Assembly: GCA_945865705.1 (NCBI GenBank)
Contig: CAMBEY010000212.1
Span: forward strand, 1 to 5,342
Reading direction: 5' to 3'
DNA from: Candidatus Sulfopaludibacter sp. SbA3
GTDB taxonomy: Bacteria; Acidobacteriota; Terriglobia; 2-12-FULL-54-10
DNA: 5,342 bases
In this document: one piece after another, positions 1 to 5,252 of the stretch
Layout of the letters: each line of letters starts with the position of its first letter
Numbering within the stretch: position 1 is the stretch's first letter
Program-made: the position numbers and the translations under genes
The notes under the pieces: generated by a model
The model's database searches: none
What the model saw: only the letters and a program-made list of their open reading frames with translations
What the model was told of the DNA's origin: nothing

Positions 1-1155
1 CTCACGCTCGTTCCAGCCAGGAGGATCCCATCCGAAAGTAAGACCCCGATCGATTTGCATCAATTCGCTTCCATGAAGGATACCTGACCTGAGGTCGTAC
101 ATATCGTTTCGTTGTTTTGCCAAGCCAGCGCCTGGGGCGTAGGTCTCAATGAAATCTTTGAACCGCTGAGTGGCACCCGGTACTTCGTGTTGAGTGGGTA
201 GGAGGCAAGTCGGGCAATTGAACCGATGAGTCTTGCCTCGTTTTGTTAGTGATTCGACTGCCGAGACTAGGGCCGCGAAGGATACGGATACAGAAATGTT
301 CCACTGGCGCGATGCCATGTCCATCCAGTAAGTGGCACGGTCAAACTTCGCCCGATTCTCTGGTGAAAGCACCGTGTAGCAACAAATTGACTCGTCGAGA
401 TCAGCAGGAACGCGCAAGCCCTTTCCGTCATGGCCGACCGTTGTGTAGTACTCATCGGGGTCCACCAGCTCAAGCTGCGCGGCGGCAGGTGGGGATAGTT
501 CATCTACTACGACTTCTCCAGGCTGCGCGAAGAAGAACTGCTGAACCCAATTGATCGTATTATGCGGAGCCACGACTGCCCCAAAATGCTCTGGGCGCTG
601 AGGCTGAAGACTCGTGCGACCGGCAAGAAGAATGTTGAGGAGAAGCGTCAGGTTGCGGTGATCCCGGAGGCGCCTGTGATTGGTTATCCGCCAAATTTCG
701 CAAGCCTTTAACGGGAACTCAAAGATAAATGGGTGTTCAGCCATTTCGATATCGGCACGAGGCGCATCATCCGGCGGCGGAAGAATTTGCACACCGGAGC
801 GAATCCCTCGCCACGAACCCAGAACGCGGAAGCTACTAAAACTATACTCACGCCCGACCTTCACAGGCCCGGTTAGGATCGATTTCCCGATTTCCTCGCT
901 AATCAGCTTCCATTCTGTAGCATCGAACGCTGGACCGCGCTCTATGCGTACGATTTCTTTGTCGCTTTTGTCGCTAAAGGTGAGGCTGATACGGCAGGAC
1001 GTGCCCGCACGCGGCAGATGAAGCGTATTGGGGTATTTCCCGAGTCCCGTATACTGACCGGGTCCTCCGACACGCTCGTTCAAGAGGAGCCTTAATTCAA
1101 ATGAATCAAGGTTCGACCACGTCGTGCTAAGGAGGTTGACTGTCTTCTCCATCAT
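1..1155 (-). CDS. Putative HEPN-domain protein (Apea-like), 3' end beyond the left edge
   Basis: Reading the minus strand from ATGATG at 1155 gives 385 codons with no stop; the frame leaves the window at base 1, so the C-terminus is missing. Residues 1-265 match no family I recognise and look mixed alpha/beta, with a basic stretch near 158-170 (RITNHRRLRDHR). Residues about 270-305 (AKFDRATYWMDMASRQW, then an Ala/Val/Leu-rich stretch) read as a long amphipathic helix pair. A CPTC pair follows at 314-317. Residues 345-362 contain NDMYDLRSGILHG, with R356 and H361 forming the RxxxxH signature of HEPN folds. HEPN proteins are often metal-independent RNases in toxin-antitoxin, abortive-infection or anti-phage systems, though some only bind RNA or nucleotides. 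The start overlaps the acpS stop (ATGA), and GGAGGT lies 12 nt upstream, suggesting it is the operon's third gene. Base composition is clearly lower in GC than the neighbours (29 of 60 bases at 901-960 against 46 of 60 at 3301-3360), and codons such as CTA, TCA and CGA recur, hinting at transfer. The reality of the gene is well supported; the HEPN call rests on one motif and its helical context. Confidence 0.72.
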   Translation of the reverse strand, partial: MMEKTVNLLSTTWSNLDSFELRLLLNERVGGPGQYTGLGKYPNTLHLPRAGTSCRISLTFSDKSDKEIVRIERGPAFDATEWKLISEEIGKSILTGPVKVGREYSFSSFRVLGSWRGIRSGVQILPPPDDAPRADIEMAEHPFIFEFPLKACEIWRITNHRRLRDHRNLTLLLNILLAGRTSLQPQRPEHFGAVVAPHNTINWVQQFFFAQPGEVVVDELSPPAAAQLELVDPDEYYTTVGHDGKGLRVPADLDESICCYTVLSPENRAKFDRATYWMDMASRQWNISVSVSFAALVSAVESLTKRGKTHRFNCPTCLLPTQHEVPGATQRFKDFIETYAPGAGLAKQRNDMYDLRSGILHGSELMQIDRGLTFGWDPPGWNERE

Positions 1156-1529
1156 TCTTCGATGATTACCTCCGCGAGGGCGGTGGTCTCAGTGTGCGTC
1201 ATGGAGAGATGGATGCGCTGGCCACCAAGCGCGGCGCAGATTTCCGCGGCGCGTCCTGTCAGGAGCAGAGTCGGTTTGCCGCTGGGTTCGTTGATTACTT
1301 CAAAATCTTTCCAGGTTACGCCGTTGCGCCAGCCGGTGCCCAGCGCTTTCATGGCGGCTTCTTTGGCGGCGAAGCGGGCGGCGAAGCGTTCGTGCTGATT
1401 CTTATGGCGCTGGCAATAGGCGATCTCAAGGAGAGTAAACACACGCTGGAGGAAACGCTCACCGTGCCGCGCGATGACTTCGCGCACGCGGTCCACTTCG
1501 GCGATGTCCACTCCCATTCCCACAATCAT
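1152..1529 (-). CDS. acpS: Holo-[acyl-carrier-protein] synthase AcpS
   Basis: AcpS moves the 4'-phosphopantetheine arm from coenzyme A to a conserved serine of apo-ACP in the cytoplasm, activating the carrier for fatty-acid synthesis. The 125-residue protein has the normal family length. It opens with MIVGMGVDIAEVDR, where D8 is the expected Mg ligand. The signature RFAAKEAAMKALGTG covers residues 52-66, with E57 as the second metal/CoA-binding acidic residue. The closing strand LSMTHTETTALAEVI (108-122) corresponds to the family's LSHT...ALA segment. The N-terminus matches the usual MIVGIGxDI start, so the ATG at 1529 is secure. Its ATG overlaps the TGA of the upstream Rieske/flavin-reductase gene, and its own TGA overlaps the ATG of the HEPN-like gene. 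No strong independent ribosome site precedes it, so its translation is probably coupled to the upstream gene. All expected key residues are present. Confidence 0.96.
   Translation of the reverse strand: MIVGMGVDIAEVDRVREVIARHGERFLQRVFTLLEIAYCQRHKNQHERFAARFAAKEAAMKALGTGWRNGVTWKDFEVINEPSGKPTLLLTGRAAEICAALGGQRIHLSMTHTETTALAEVIIEE
1168..1173 (-). promoter_or_regulatory. Shine-Dalgarno GGAGGT for the HEPN-like gene
   Basis: On the minus strand GGAGGT sits within the last codons of acpS, 12 nt before the ATG at 1155 and 15 nt before the in-frame ATG at 1152. The spacing is long but fits 1155 better, which also makes the ATGA overlap with the acpS stop. A weaker purine run (GAAGA) directly precedes the start. 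Confidence 0.5.
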
Positions 1530-2692
1530 TGGGATTCTGCCGTTTCCTTGGTGTGCAACTGTGCGTGTGTATCCAATTCATGAGCCTTGCGACCGCCGCG
1601 CGGGACCACTCCCTCCACCAGCGTGCCGGCCACCAACAACTTAGCCATCTCGACGCTGCGCTCCACCAGCGCCGCTGCGCCCTCGTGCAGGAACTTCGAG
1701 CCCCGCACGTAGCGCGTGTTGTTCTCCATATCCTCGGCGCTCCATCCGCGCGAGTGCGCGATATACGGGAACGTGGGGAACTGGCAGCCGATCTCGGCGA
1801 AGAAGCCGAGCAGCTGCCCGGCCACGGCCTGAATGTTGTCTTGCCCACCCATGATGATGAACCCGGCCACTTTGTTGCGCATGAGCTGGCGGTTGGCGAT
1901 GGTCTCCTGGTTCTGGATGCAATTCATGCGCTCGACCATCTTGAAATAGAGGCTCGACGGCGCTCCCCAGCGAATCGGCGTGCCCACCAGTATCACATCG
2001 GCCCAATGCACCACGCCTTCGTAAACGCGGTCCAACTGGTCGCTCGGGTCCATCTGCGTGATCGAGCACGGCCAGGTACAGGCGCGCGCCGACTTCGAGT
2101 AAAAACCTTCGCAGGCGCGGAAGTTCAGCTCGCGCAGGCGGATGCTACGCGCCTCCGCACCGAGCGTAGCCGCGTGTCGCACGGCATGTTCGAGCAAGTC
2201 GTCTGAGGTGCTGTAGCGCGGCTGATCGGCGGTCATGGCCGTGGTGGAAATGCCCAGTACGCGCACCGGCCCCGGCTCGCGCTGCGGCGTGCGCGCCAGC
2301 GGATGCGGCGCATGCGGCTTGCGCGAGCGCTTGGTGTGAGCCGACGACTCGACCAGCACACGCCCGCTCTCCACTTTCACGCGATGCGCGGGCACGGCGT
2401 CCGCTTCAAAGCCCGGCTCACCCTGCCCGCCGGTGCGATGAAATTTCCAGTAGTGCCACGGGCAGACCACATAGTCGCCCTCAAGCCTGCCTTCGGCCAG
2501 CGGTCCGCCGACGTGGTTGCATGCGCCGGAGATGACGCCGAATTCGCCGTCGCGGCAGGTCAGCGCAAGGCGCGTCTTGCCCACGCTAATCGCCTGCACG
2601 GACTGCCGGCTTAACTCGGCGACTGCGCCCACGTCCACCCAGTTCTCCGGCCCGCTTGGCGGCCCGCCCTGCGACATCGGTTCATCGTTCAT
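1526..2692 (-). CDS. Rieske [2Fe-2S] / NAD(P)H-dependent FMN reductase fusion protein
   Basis: This 388-residue protein joins two redox modules. Residues about 17-116 form a Rieske ferredoxin domain: C58-N-H60, then 16 residues, then C77-P-W-H80, the canonical CxH...CxxH cluster ligands. A basic, proline-rich linker (about 118-141) leads to a flavodoxin-like domain starting at VRVLGIST (143-150), where the FMN phosphate loop is expected. That domain contains VILVGTPIRWGAPSSLYFK (233-251), the family's core-strand-and-loop region, and GGQDNIQAVAGQL (282-294). A Cys-rich segment holds C194, C205 and C209, which could bind a metal or cluster or act as redox thiols. The likely reaction is NAD(P)H oxidation through FMN with electron transfer to the Rieske centre; substrate and partner are unknown. 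There is no signal peptide or membrane segment, so it should be cytoplasmic. The start at 2692 follows AGGAG (2707-2703) by 10 nt; an ATG at 2702 closes after a few codons. The gene leads the minus-strand operon and overlaps acpS by 4 bp. Domain calls are firm; physiological role is unknown. Confidence 0.9.
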   Translation of the reverse strand: MNDEPMSQGGPPSGPENWVDVGAVAELSRQSVQAISVGKTRLALTCRDGEFGVISGACNHVGGPLAEGRLEGDYVVCPWHYWKFHRTGGQGEPGFEADAVPAHRVKVESGRVLVESSAHTKRSRKPHAPHPLARTPQREPGPVRVLGISTTAMTADQPRYSTSDDLLEHAVRHAATLGAEARSIRLRELNFRACEGFYSKSARACTWPCSITQMDPSDQLDRVYEGVVHWADVILVGTPIRWGAPSSLYFKMVERMNCIQNQETIANRQLMRNKVAGFIIMGGQDNIQAVAGQLLGFFAEIGCQFPTFPYIAHSRGWSAEDMENNTRYVRGSKFLHEGAAALVERSVEMAKLLVAGTLVEGVVPRGGRKAHELDTHAQLHTKETAESQ

Positions 2693-2762
2693 TGCTGCTC
2701 ATCTCCTGCGCGTAAGCCTTCATGCAACCCGCTGGTACTCCCCGGCGACCGGGCGGCTCAAG

Positions 2763-2768
2763 TACAAT
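2763..2768 (+). promoter_or_regulatory. Candidate -10 box (TACAAT) for pgeF
   Basis: TACAAT matches TATAAT at five of six positions and lies about 58 nt upstream of the pgeF start in an otherwise GC-rich stretch. No convincing TTGACA-like -35 box is present 16-18 nt upstream; that stretch is GC-rich. It could still be used by a factor-dependent or weak promoter, but is only a candidate. Confidence 0.3.
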
Positions 2769-2813
2769 GGTAGACTCCAGCCAACAGCCGGAACGCACAG
2801 ACTATCACGAATC

Positions 2814-2820
2814 GGAAAGG
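2814..2820 (+). promoter_or_regulatory. Shine-Dalgarno GGAAAGG fixing the pgeF start
   Basis: GGAAAGG ends 5 nt before the ATG at 2826. The frame is open further upstream to an ATG at 2517, but that extension would cross the intergenic region and run antisense into the Rieske gene. This site is the reason for choosing 2826. Confidence 0.65.
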
Positions 2821-2825
2821 ATTCC

Positions 2826-3791
2826 ATGCCCGCCGCACGCGCACGGCAAGTAAGCAGGCCCAAGGCCGAGCCACGCTCCGCTCAGCCCTCCAGTCCCGCT
2901 CGTTGCGACATTCTGAAGGCTCCGGTATTCCAGGATCTGCCGTGGCTGGTGCATGGTTTTTCCACGCGCTACGGCGGCGTGAGCATCCCGCCTTATGTAA
3001 CCTCGAAGCGCGGCGAGCTGAATCTTGGGCAGGTGAAGTGGGATACGGCGGCGAGCATCGCGGAGAACCGGCGGCAGTTCATCGAGGCTCTGCCCGCCAA
3101 GAAATTTCAACTGCTCACGCTGAACCAGATTCACTCGGACTTGCTGCGCAGTTACGGCGCGGAGGGAGCCAACGCCAAAGCGAGCAATTCGGATTCACCC
3201 TGTCGGGACTCGCTGCGCGGCGACGGGCAGATCACCGCGCAGCCGGGGCTGCTGCTTTCCATCCTCAGCGCCGACTGCCTGCCCATTCTCATCGCCGACA
3301 CGCGACAGCGCGTCGTCGCCGCGATCCATGCCGGATGGCGCGGCACGCTGCGGCGCATCGCGCAGAAGGGCGTGGGGCGCATGATGATGCTCCACGGCTC
3401 GCGTCCCGAAGACCTGCGCGTGGCCATCGGGCCGGGCATTCGGGCGTGCTGCTTCGAGGTGGGCGAAGACGTGCTGCGAGCCTTTGAGTCGCAGTTTAAT
3501 CAGAGCATGAAATTATTTGCGTTGCCGCCTGAGCGCGAGCGACCTTTTGCGGAGCGCCATGCGTTGATGTATCGCAATGTGATCAAGTATCCGTTGCTGG
3601 AGAAGCCGAAGAAGTATCATCTGGATTTGGTGATGGCCAACGTAAGCCAGCTCACCGAAGTGGGCATCGCCGCCAAGAACATCTGGACCGCCGCGCCGTG
3701 TACGCACTGCCATCCGCGGCAGTTCTTCTCGCACCGCCGCGACGCGCTGCGCGCGGGACGCATGATGTCCGTGATCGGGATTCGCCCGTAA
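2826..3791 (+). CDS. pgeF: Peptidoglycan editing factor PgeF (YfiH/YlmD, laccase-domain family)
   Basis: Members of this family (E. coli YfiH, Bacillus YlmD, often misannotated as polyphenol oxidase) are metal-dependent enzymes. In E. coli the protein prevents misincorporation of L-serine in place of L-alanine in the peptidoglycan stem; relatives also act on purine nucleosides. The 321-residue product has the expected core. HGFSTRYGGVS (43-53) opens the fold. QIHSD carries H103, SADCLPIL carries C151 and HAGWRG carries H168, matching the His/Cys/His zinc ligands, and the C-to-H spacing of 17 equals that of E. coli YfiH. AIGPGIRACCFEVG (200-213) and the terminal PCTHCHPRQFFSHRRD (291-306) are family hallmarks. 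About 25 N-terminal residues, rich in Ala, Arg, Pro and Ser, precede the core and look disordered rather than like a secretion signal. A short extra loop lies at about 110-132, before GDGQIT. The gene stands alone on the plus strand, divergent from the Rieske operon and convergent with rlmN. Confidence 0.94.
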   Translation: MPAARARQVSRPKAEPRSAQPSSPARCDILKAPVFQDLPWLVHGFSTRYGGVSIPPYVTSKRGELNLGQVKWDTAASIAENRRQFIEALPAKKFQLLTLNQIHSDLLRSYGAEGANAKASNSDSPCRDSLRGDGQITAQPGLLLSILSADCLPILIADTRQRVVAAIHAGWRGTLRRIAQKGVGRMMMLHGSRPEDLRVAIGPGIRACCFEVGEDVLRAFESQFNQSMKLFALPPERERPFAERHALMYRNVIKYPLLEKPKKYHLDLVMANVSQLTEVGIAAKNIWTAAPCTHCHPRQFFSHRRDALRAGRMMSVIGIRP

Positions 3792-3843
3792 ACGGAGGAG
3801 AACACGATTCCGGATTCCGAAAGCGGCGCTAACGCTGGCCGAA

Positions 3844-3936
3844 ATTTGGATTTATTTGGCTAAAATTTGGATCTTGGAATATGGAATTCGACATTTGGAA
3901 TTCGGAATTTGACGATTGGAATTTGGAAATCGATAA
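3844..3936. repeat. AT-rich degenerate tandem array (TTGGAATTYGGAATTYGA-like units)
   Basis: Three adjacent units of 20-22 bp are recognisable: 3874-3894, 3895-3916 and 3917-3936. Each is built from two TGGAAT/CGGAAT half-units followed by TCGACA, TGACGA or TCGATA. Upstream, 3844-3873 holds looser copies of TTTGGAT, TTTGGCT and TTTGGAT. The composition is far more AT-rich than the flanking genes. On the minus strand it reads as a repetitive IPNSK-like peptide and on the plus strand as a WNLEI-like peptide; I treat both as artefacts of repeated DNA. Arrays of this look occur in intergenic DNA of several environmental bacteria; function unknown. Confidence 0.7.
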
Positions 3937-3966
3937 GGCCTTCCGCTACACCCAACACCCCACTCA

Positions 3967-3992
3967 CTACACCCGCCTTGCGAAGCAAGGCT
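3967..3992. repeat. Hairpin direct repeat, copy 1
   Basis: CTACACCC followed by GCCTTGC-GAA-GCAAGGC and T. The palindrome is a perfect 7-bp stem with a 3-nt loop. The same unit recurs at 4001-4027 with one extra C. This copy is intergenic, just beyond the rlmN stop. Confidence 0.85.
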
Positions 3993-4000
3993 CCGATTCC

Positions 4001-4027
4001 CTACACCCCGCCTTGCGAAGCAAGGCT
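4001..4027. repeat. Hairpin direct repeat, copy 2, forming the 3' end of rlmN
   Basis: This is a near-identical second copy (CTACACCCC then GCCTTGC-GAA-GCAAGGC-T), beginning 34 bp after copy 1. Read on the minus strand it encodes the last eight residues of RlmN (SLASQGGV) and the TAG stop, so the coding end of the gene coincides with the repeat unit. Confidence 0.85.
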
Positions 4028-5185
4028 GAGCTGGCCGCAGGCGGCGAAGATGTCGCGACCGCGGGGGACGCGCAGGTAATTGGAGATGCCGCGGTCTTTC
4101 AACTCGGCCTGAAACGCGCGGATGGTGATGTCCGAAGTGGTACGGAAGCCCAACTCTGGACCGGGATTCCAACCGATCAGGTTCACTTTGCAGGGCAGCT
4201 TGCCGATCAATTTCGCCAGCTCACGCGCGTGAGCGATTGAATCATTCACTCCGGCGAGCAGCACATACTCAAAAGTAAGTTGTTCTTTCGGGCGCAGCGG
4301 GTAGTTGCGGCAGGCGCGCAGCAACTCGGCGATGGGCCACTTCTTGTTGATGGGCATGATGCGCGTGCGGATTTCGTCATTGGGCGCATTCAGCGAGATG
4401 GCCAGGCGCGGTCGATTGGCCTCCTGCCCCAGCCGCTCGATGCCAGGCACGACGCCGGCGGTCGAGAGCGTGATGCGCGATGCGGGGATGCCGATGCCCT
4501 TAGTGTCGGACAGAATACGGAATGCGGCCATGACGTTGTCATAGTTCAGCATCGGCTCGCCCTGTCCCATGAAGACCAAGTTCAGCCGTGGCGCGCCGAG
4601 GGTGCTGGTGTCTTCATCTGGATTAGTTGACTGCTGACGTGTCCGCTCCCTGACGGTCGCGGCACTGTGACTTTCCTCTGCTTCCTTTGCCTCCTCTGCC
4701 TCATCTCTTTCCTTCCCCTCGCCCATCGCGCGCAGCACCTGGCCGACAATCTCGCCCGTAGTCAAGTTACGGAAAAAGCCCAGTGCGCCGGTCAGGCAGA
4801 ACTTGCAATCGACGGCACAGCCAGCCTGCGTGGAAACACAGTAAGTCGTGCGCATGCGCAACTCACGCTGATTGCTGGGCAAGTGCCTGGGCATCACCAC
4901 GGCTTCGATCTGCTTGCCGTCGGCCAGGCCCAGCAGAAAGCGCGTGGTACCGTCGGCGCTGTGGAAGGTGCGGTCCACGGCGGGCAGCGTGGCTTCGCAC
5001 TGCTCGCTCAACCGGGTGCGCAGCGCAAGCGGAAACGCGGTGATCTTAGCGAAGTCCACCTGCCGCTCATGATAGAGCGCGTGATAGAGTTGACGGCCCC
5101 GGAAGGCTGGCTCGCCGGCCTGTTTTAGACGGGTTTCCATCTGCTCCAGTGTCAGGCCAATCAATTGTTCTTTTTGAGTTGTCAT
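4001..5185 (-). CDS. rlmN: Dual-specificity 23S rRNA/tRNA adenosine-C2 methyltransferase RlmN
   Basis: RlmN is a cytoplasmic radical-SAM enzyme that methylates C2 of A2503 in 23S rRNA and of A37 in certain tRNAs, affecting decoding accuracy and antibiotic binding at the peptidyl-transferase centre. In this 394-residue protein, the N-terminal accessory domain (1-90, with FRGRQLYHALYH at 28-39) is followed by C116 and the CxxxCxxC cluster motif C123-AVD-C127-KF-C130. MGQGEPMLNYD (206-216) is the SAM-binding GEP motif. LSTAGVVPGIERL (240-252), SLNAPNDEIR (264-273) and LIGWNPGP (336-343) are family hallmarks. C383 in AACGQL corresponds to the methyl-carrying cysteine (E. coli C355). Between GQV (148-150) and LVFMGQGEP, about 52 residues replace the roughly 24 in E. 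coli; this insert is acidic and repeat-derived. The last residues SLASQGGV and the stop come from a hairpin repeat. The start at 5185 has only a weak GGAAA upstream but gives the expected N-terminus. All catalytic residues are kept, so it should be active. Confidence 0.96.
   Translation of the reverse strand: MTTQKEQLIGLTLEQMETRLKQAGEPAFRGRQLYHALYHERQVDFAKITAFPLALRTRLSEQCEATLPAVDRTFHSADGTTRFLLGLADGKQIEAVVMPRHLPSNQRELRMRTTYCVSTQAGCAVDCKFCLTGALGFFRNLTTGEIVGQVLRAMGEGKERDEAEEAKEAEESHSAATVRERTRQQSTNPDEDTSTLGAPRLNLVFMGQGEPMLNYDNVMAAFRILSDTKGIGIPASRITLSTAGVVPGIERLGQEANRPRLAISLNAPNDEIRTRIMPINKKWPIAELLRACRNYPLRPKEQLTFEYVLLAGVNDSIAHARELAKLIGKLPCKVNLIGWNPGPELGFRTTSDITIRAFQAELKDRGISNYLRVPRGRDIFAACGQLSLASQGGV
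4644..4663 (-). repeat. Dispersed about 20-bp element inside rlmN
   Basis: Read on the minus strand this is GCCGCGACCGTCAGGGAGCG, encoding part of SAATVRERT in the RlmN insert (residues 174-182). It matches 5227-5246, which lies in the opposite orientation, at 18 of 20 positions. Its position in a variable, extra loop suggests an inserted element. From memory similar strings are common in some Acidobacteriota genomes; that cannot be checked here. Confidence 0.65.
4676..4702 (-). repeat. Three 9-bp tandem repeats inside rlmN
   Basis: On the minus strand GAGGCAGAG, GAGGCAAAG and GAAGCAGAG follow each other in frame and encode EAE-EAK-EAE (residues 162-170). A unit of nine bases can expand or shrink without shifting the frame. 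It lies in the same non-conserved loop as the dispersed element at 4644-4663. Confidence 0.75.
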
Positions 5186-5226
5186 CAGTTTCCAGTCTAG
5201 CGCGTTTTCCGGGATGGTGTATCCGA

Positions 5227-5246
5227 GCCGCGACAGTCATGGAGCG
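5227..5246 (+). repeat. Second copy of the dispersed about 20-bp element, upstream of rlmN
   Basis: GCCGCGACAGTCATGGAGCG on the plus strand matches the rlmN-internal copy at 18 of 20 positions, in inverted orientation about 560 bp away. It lies in the noncoding stretch before rlmN and includes the GGAG that would serve the possible gene at 5253. Confidence 0.6.
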
Positions 5247-5252
5247 TCCACC

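Larger units (their letters stand above)
2693..2825. other. Divergent intergenic region between the Rieske-fusion operon and pgeF
   Basis: These 133 bases lie between two head-to-head starts and must hold promoters for both directions unless transcription enters from outside. Visible signals are AGGAG for the minus-strand gene (2707-2703), a TACAAT -10-like box on the plus strand (2763-2768) and GGAAAGG before pgeF (2814-2820). A GC-rich inverted pair, CCGGCGACCGGG (2742-2753), sits next to the -10-like box but is too short to call an operator. I see no riboswitch or regulator gene. Confidence 0.5.
3792..4000. other. Convergent pgeF-rlmN intergenic region filled with repeats
   Basis: About 209 bases separate the two stops. 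I find no gene. The first 50 bases are unremarkable; the rest holds the AT-rich array (3844-3936), repeated CTACACCC boxes (3946, 3967, 4001) and one hairpin repeat. No classical hairpin plus T-tract terminator is visible for either gene, although the hairpins could contribute to termination in both directions. Confidence 0.6.

Noticed and set aside
243..1021. Plus-strand frames at 243-554 and 680-1021
   Set aside because: Both lie antisense to the continuous 385-codon minus-strand frame and give Arg/Ser/Pro-rich peptides without motifs.
1..1155. HEPN-MNT toxin-antitoxin pair
   Set aside because: No small nucleotidyltransferase gene lies beside the HEPN-like frame on its visible side; the left side is outside the window, so this stays unproven.
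1529..2206. Long plus-strand frame of 225 codons opposite the Rieske fusion gene
   Set aside because: It is antisense to a protein with clear domains; high GC keeps several antisense frames open. The product is His/Arg/Ala-rich with no recognisable motif.
2517..2825. N-terminal extension of pgeF to an ATG at 2517
   Set aside because: The added 103 codons run antisense through the Rieske gene and the intergenic region, match no family, and ignore the GGAAAGG site before 2826.
3792..3845. Rho-independent terminator directly after pgeF
   Set aside because: Only short imperfect pairings (AGCG...CGCT) and no T-tract.
3951..4009. G-quadruplex on the minus strand
   Set aside because: G-runs of three or four exist, but loops of about 10 and 24 nt exceed the usual limits.
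3852..4240. Small frames across the repeat region (3852-4172 minus, 3881-4240 plus)
   Set aside because: Their peptides are translations of the tandem array and hairpin repeats and overlap the rlmN 3' end in other frames.
4667..5128. Plus-strand frame beginning with a Leu/Cys/Phe-rich apparent membrane segment
   Set aside because: The hydrophobic run is the antisense reading of the GAGGCAGAG repeats in rlmN, so the apparent signal peptide is an artefact.
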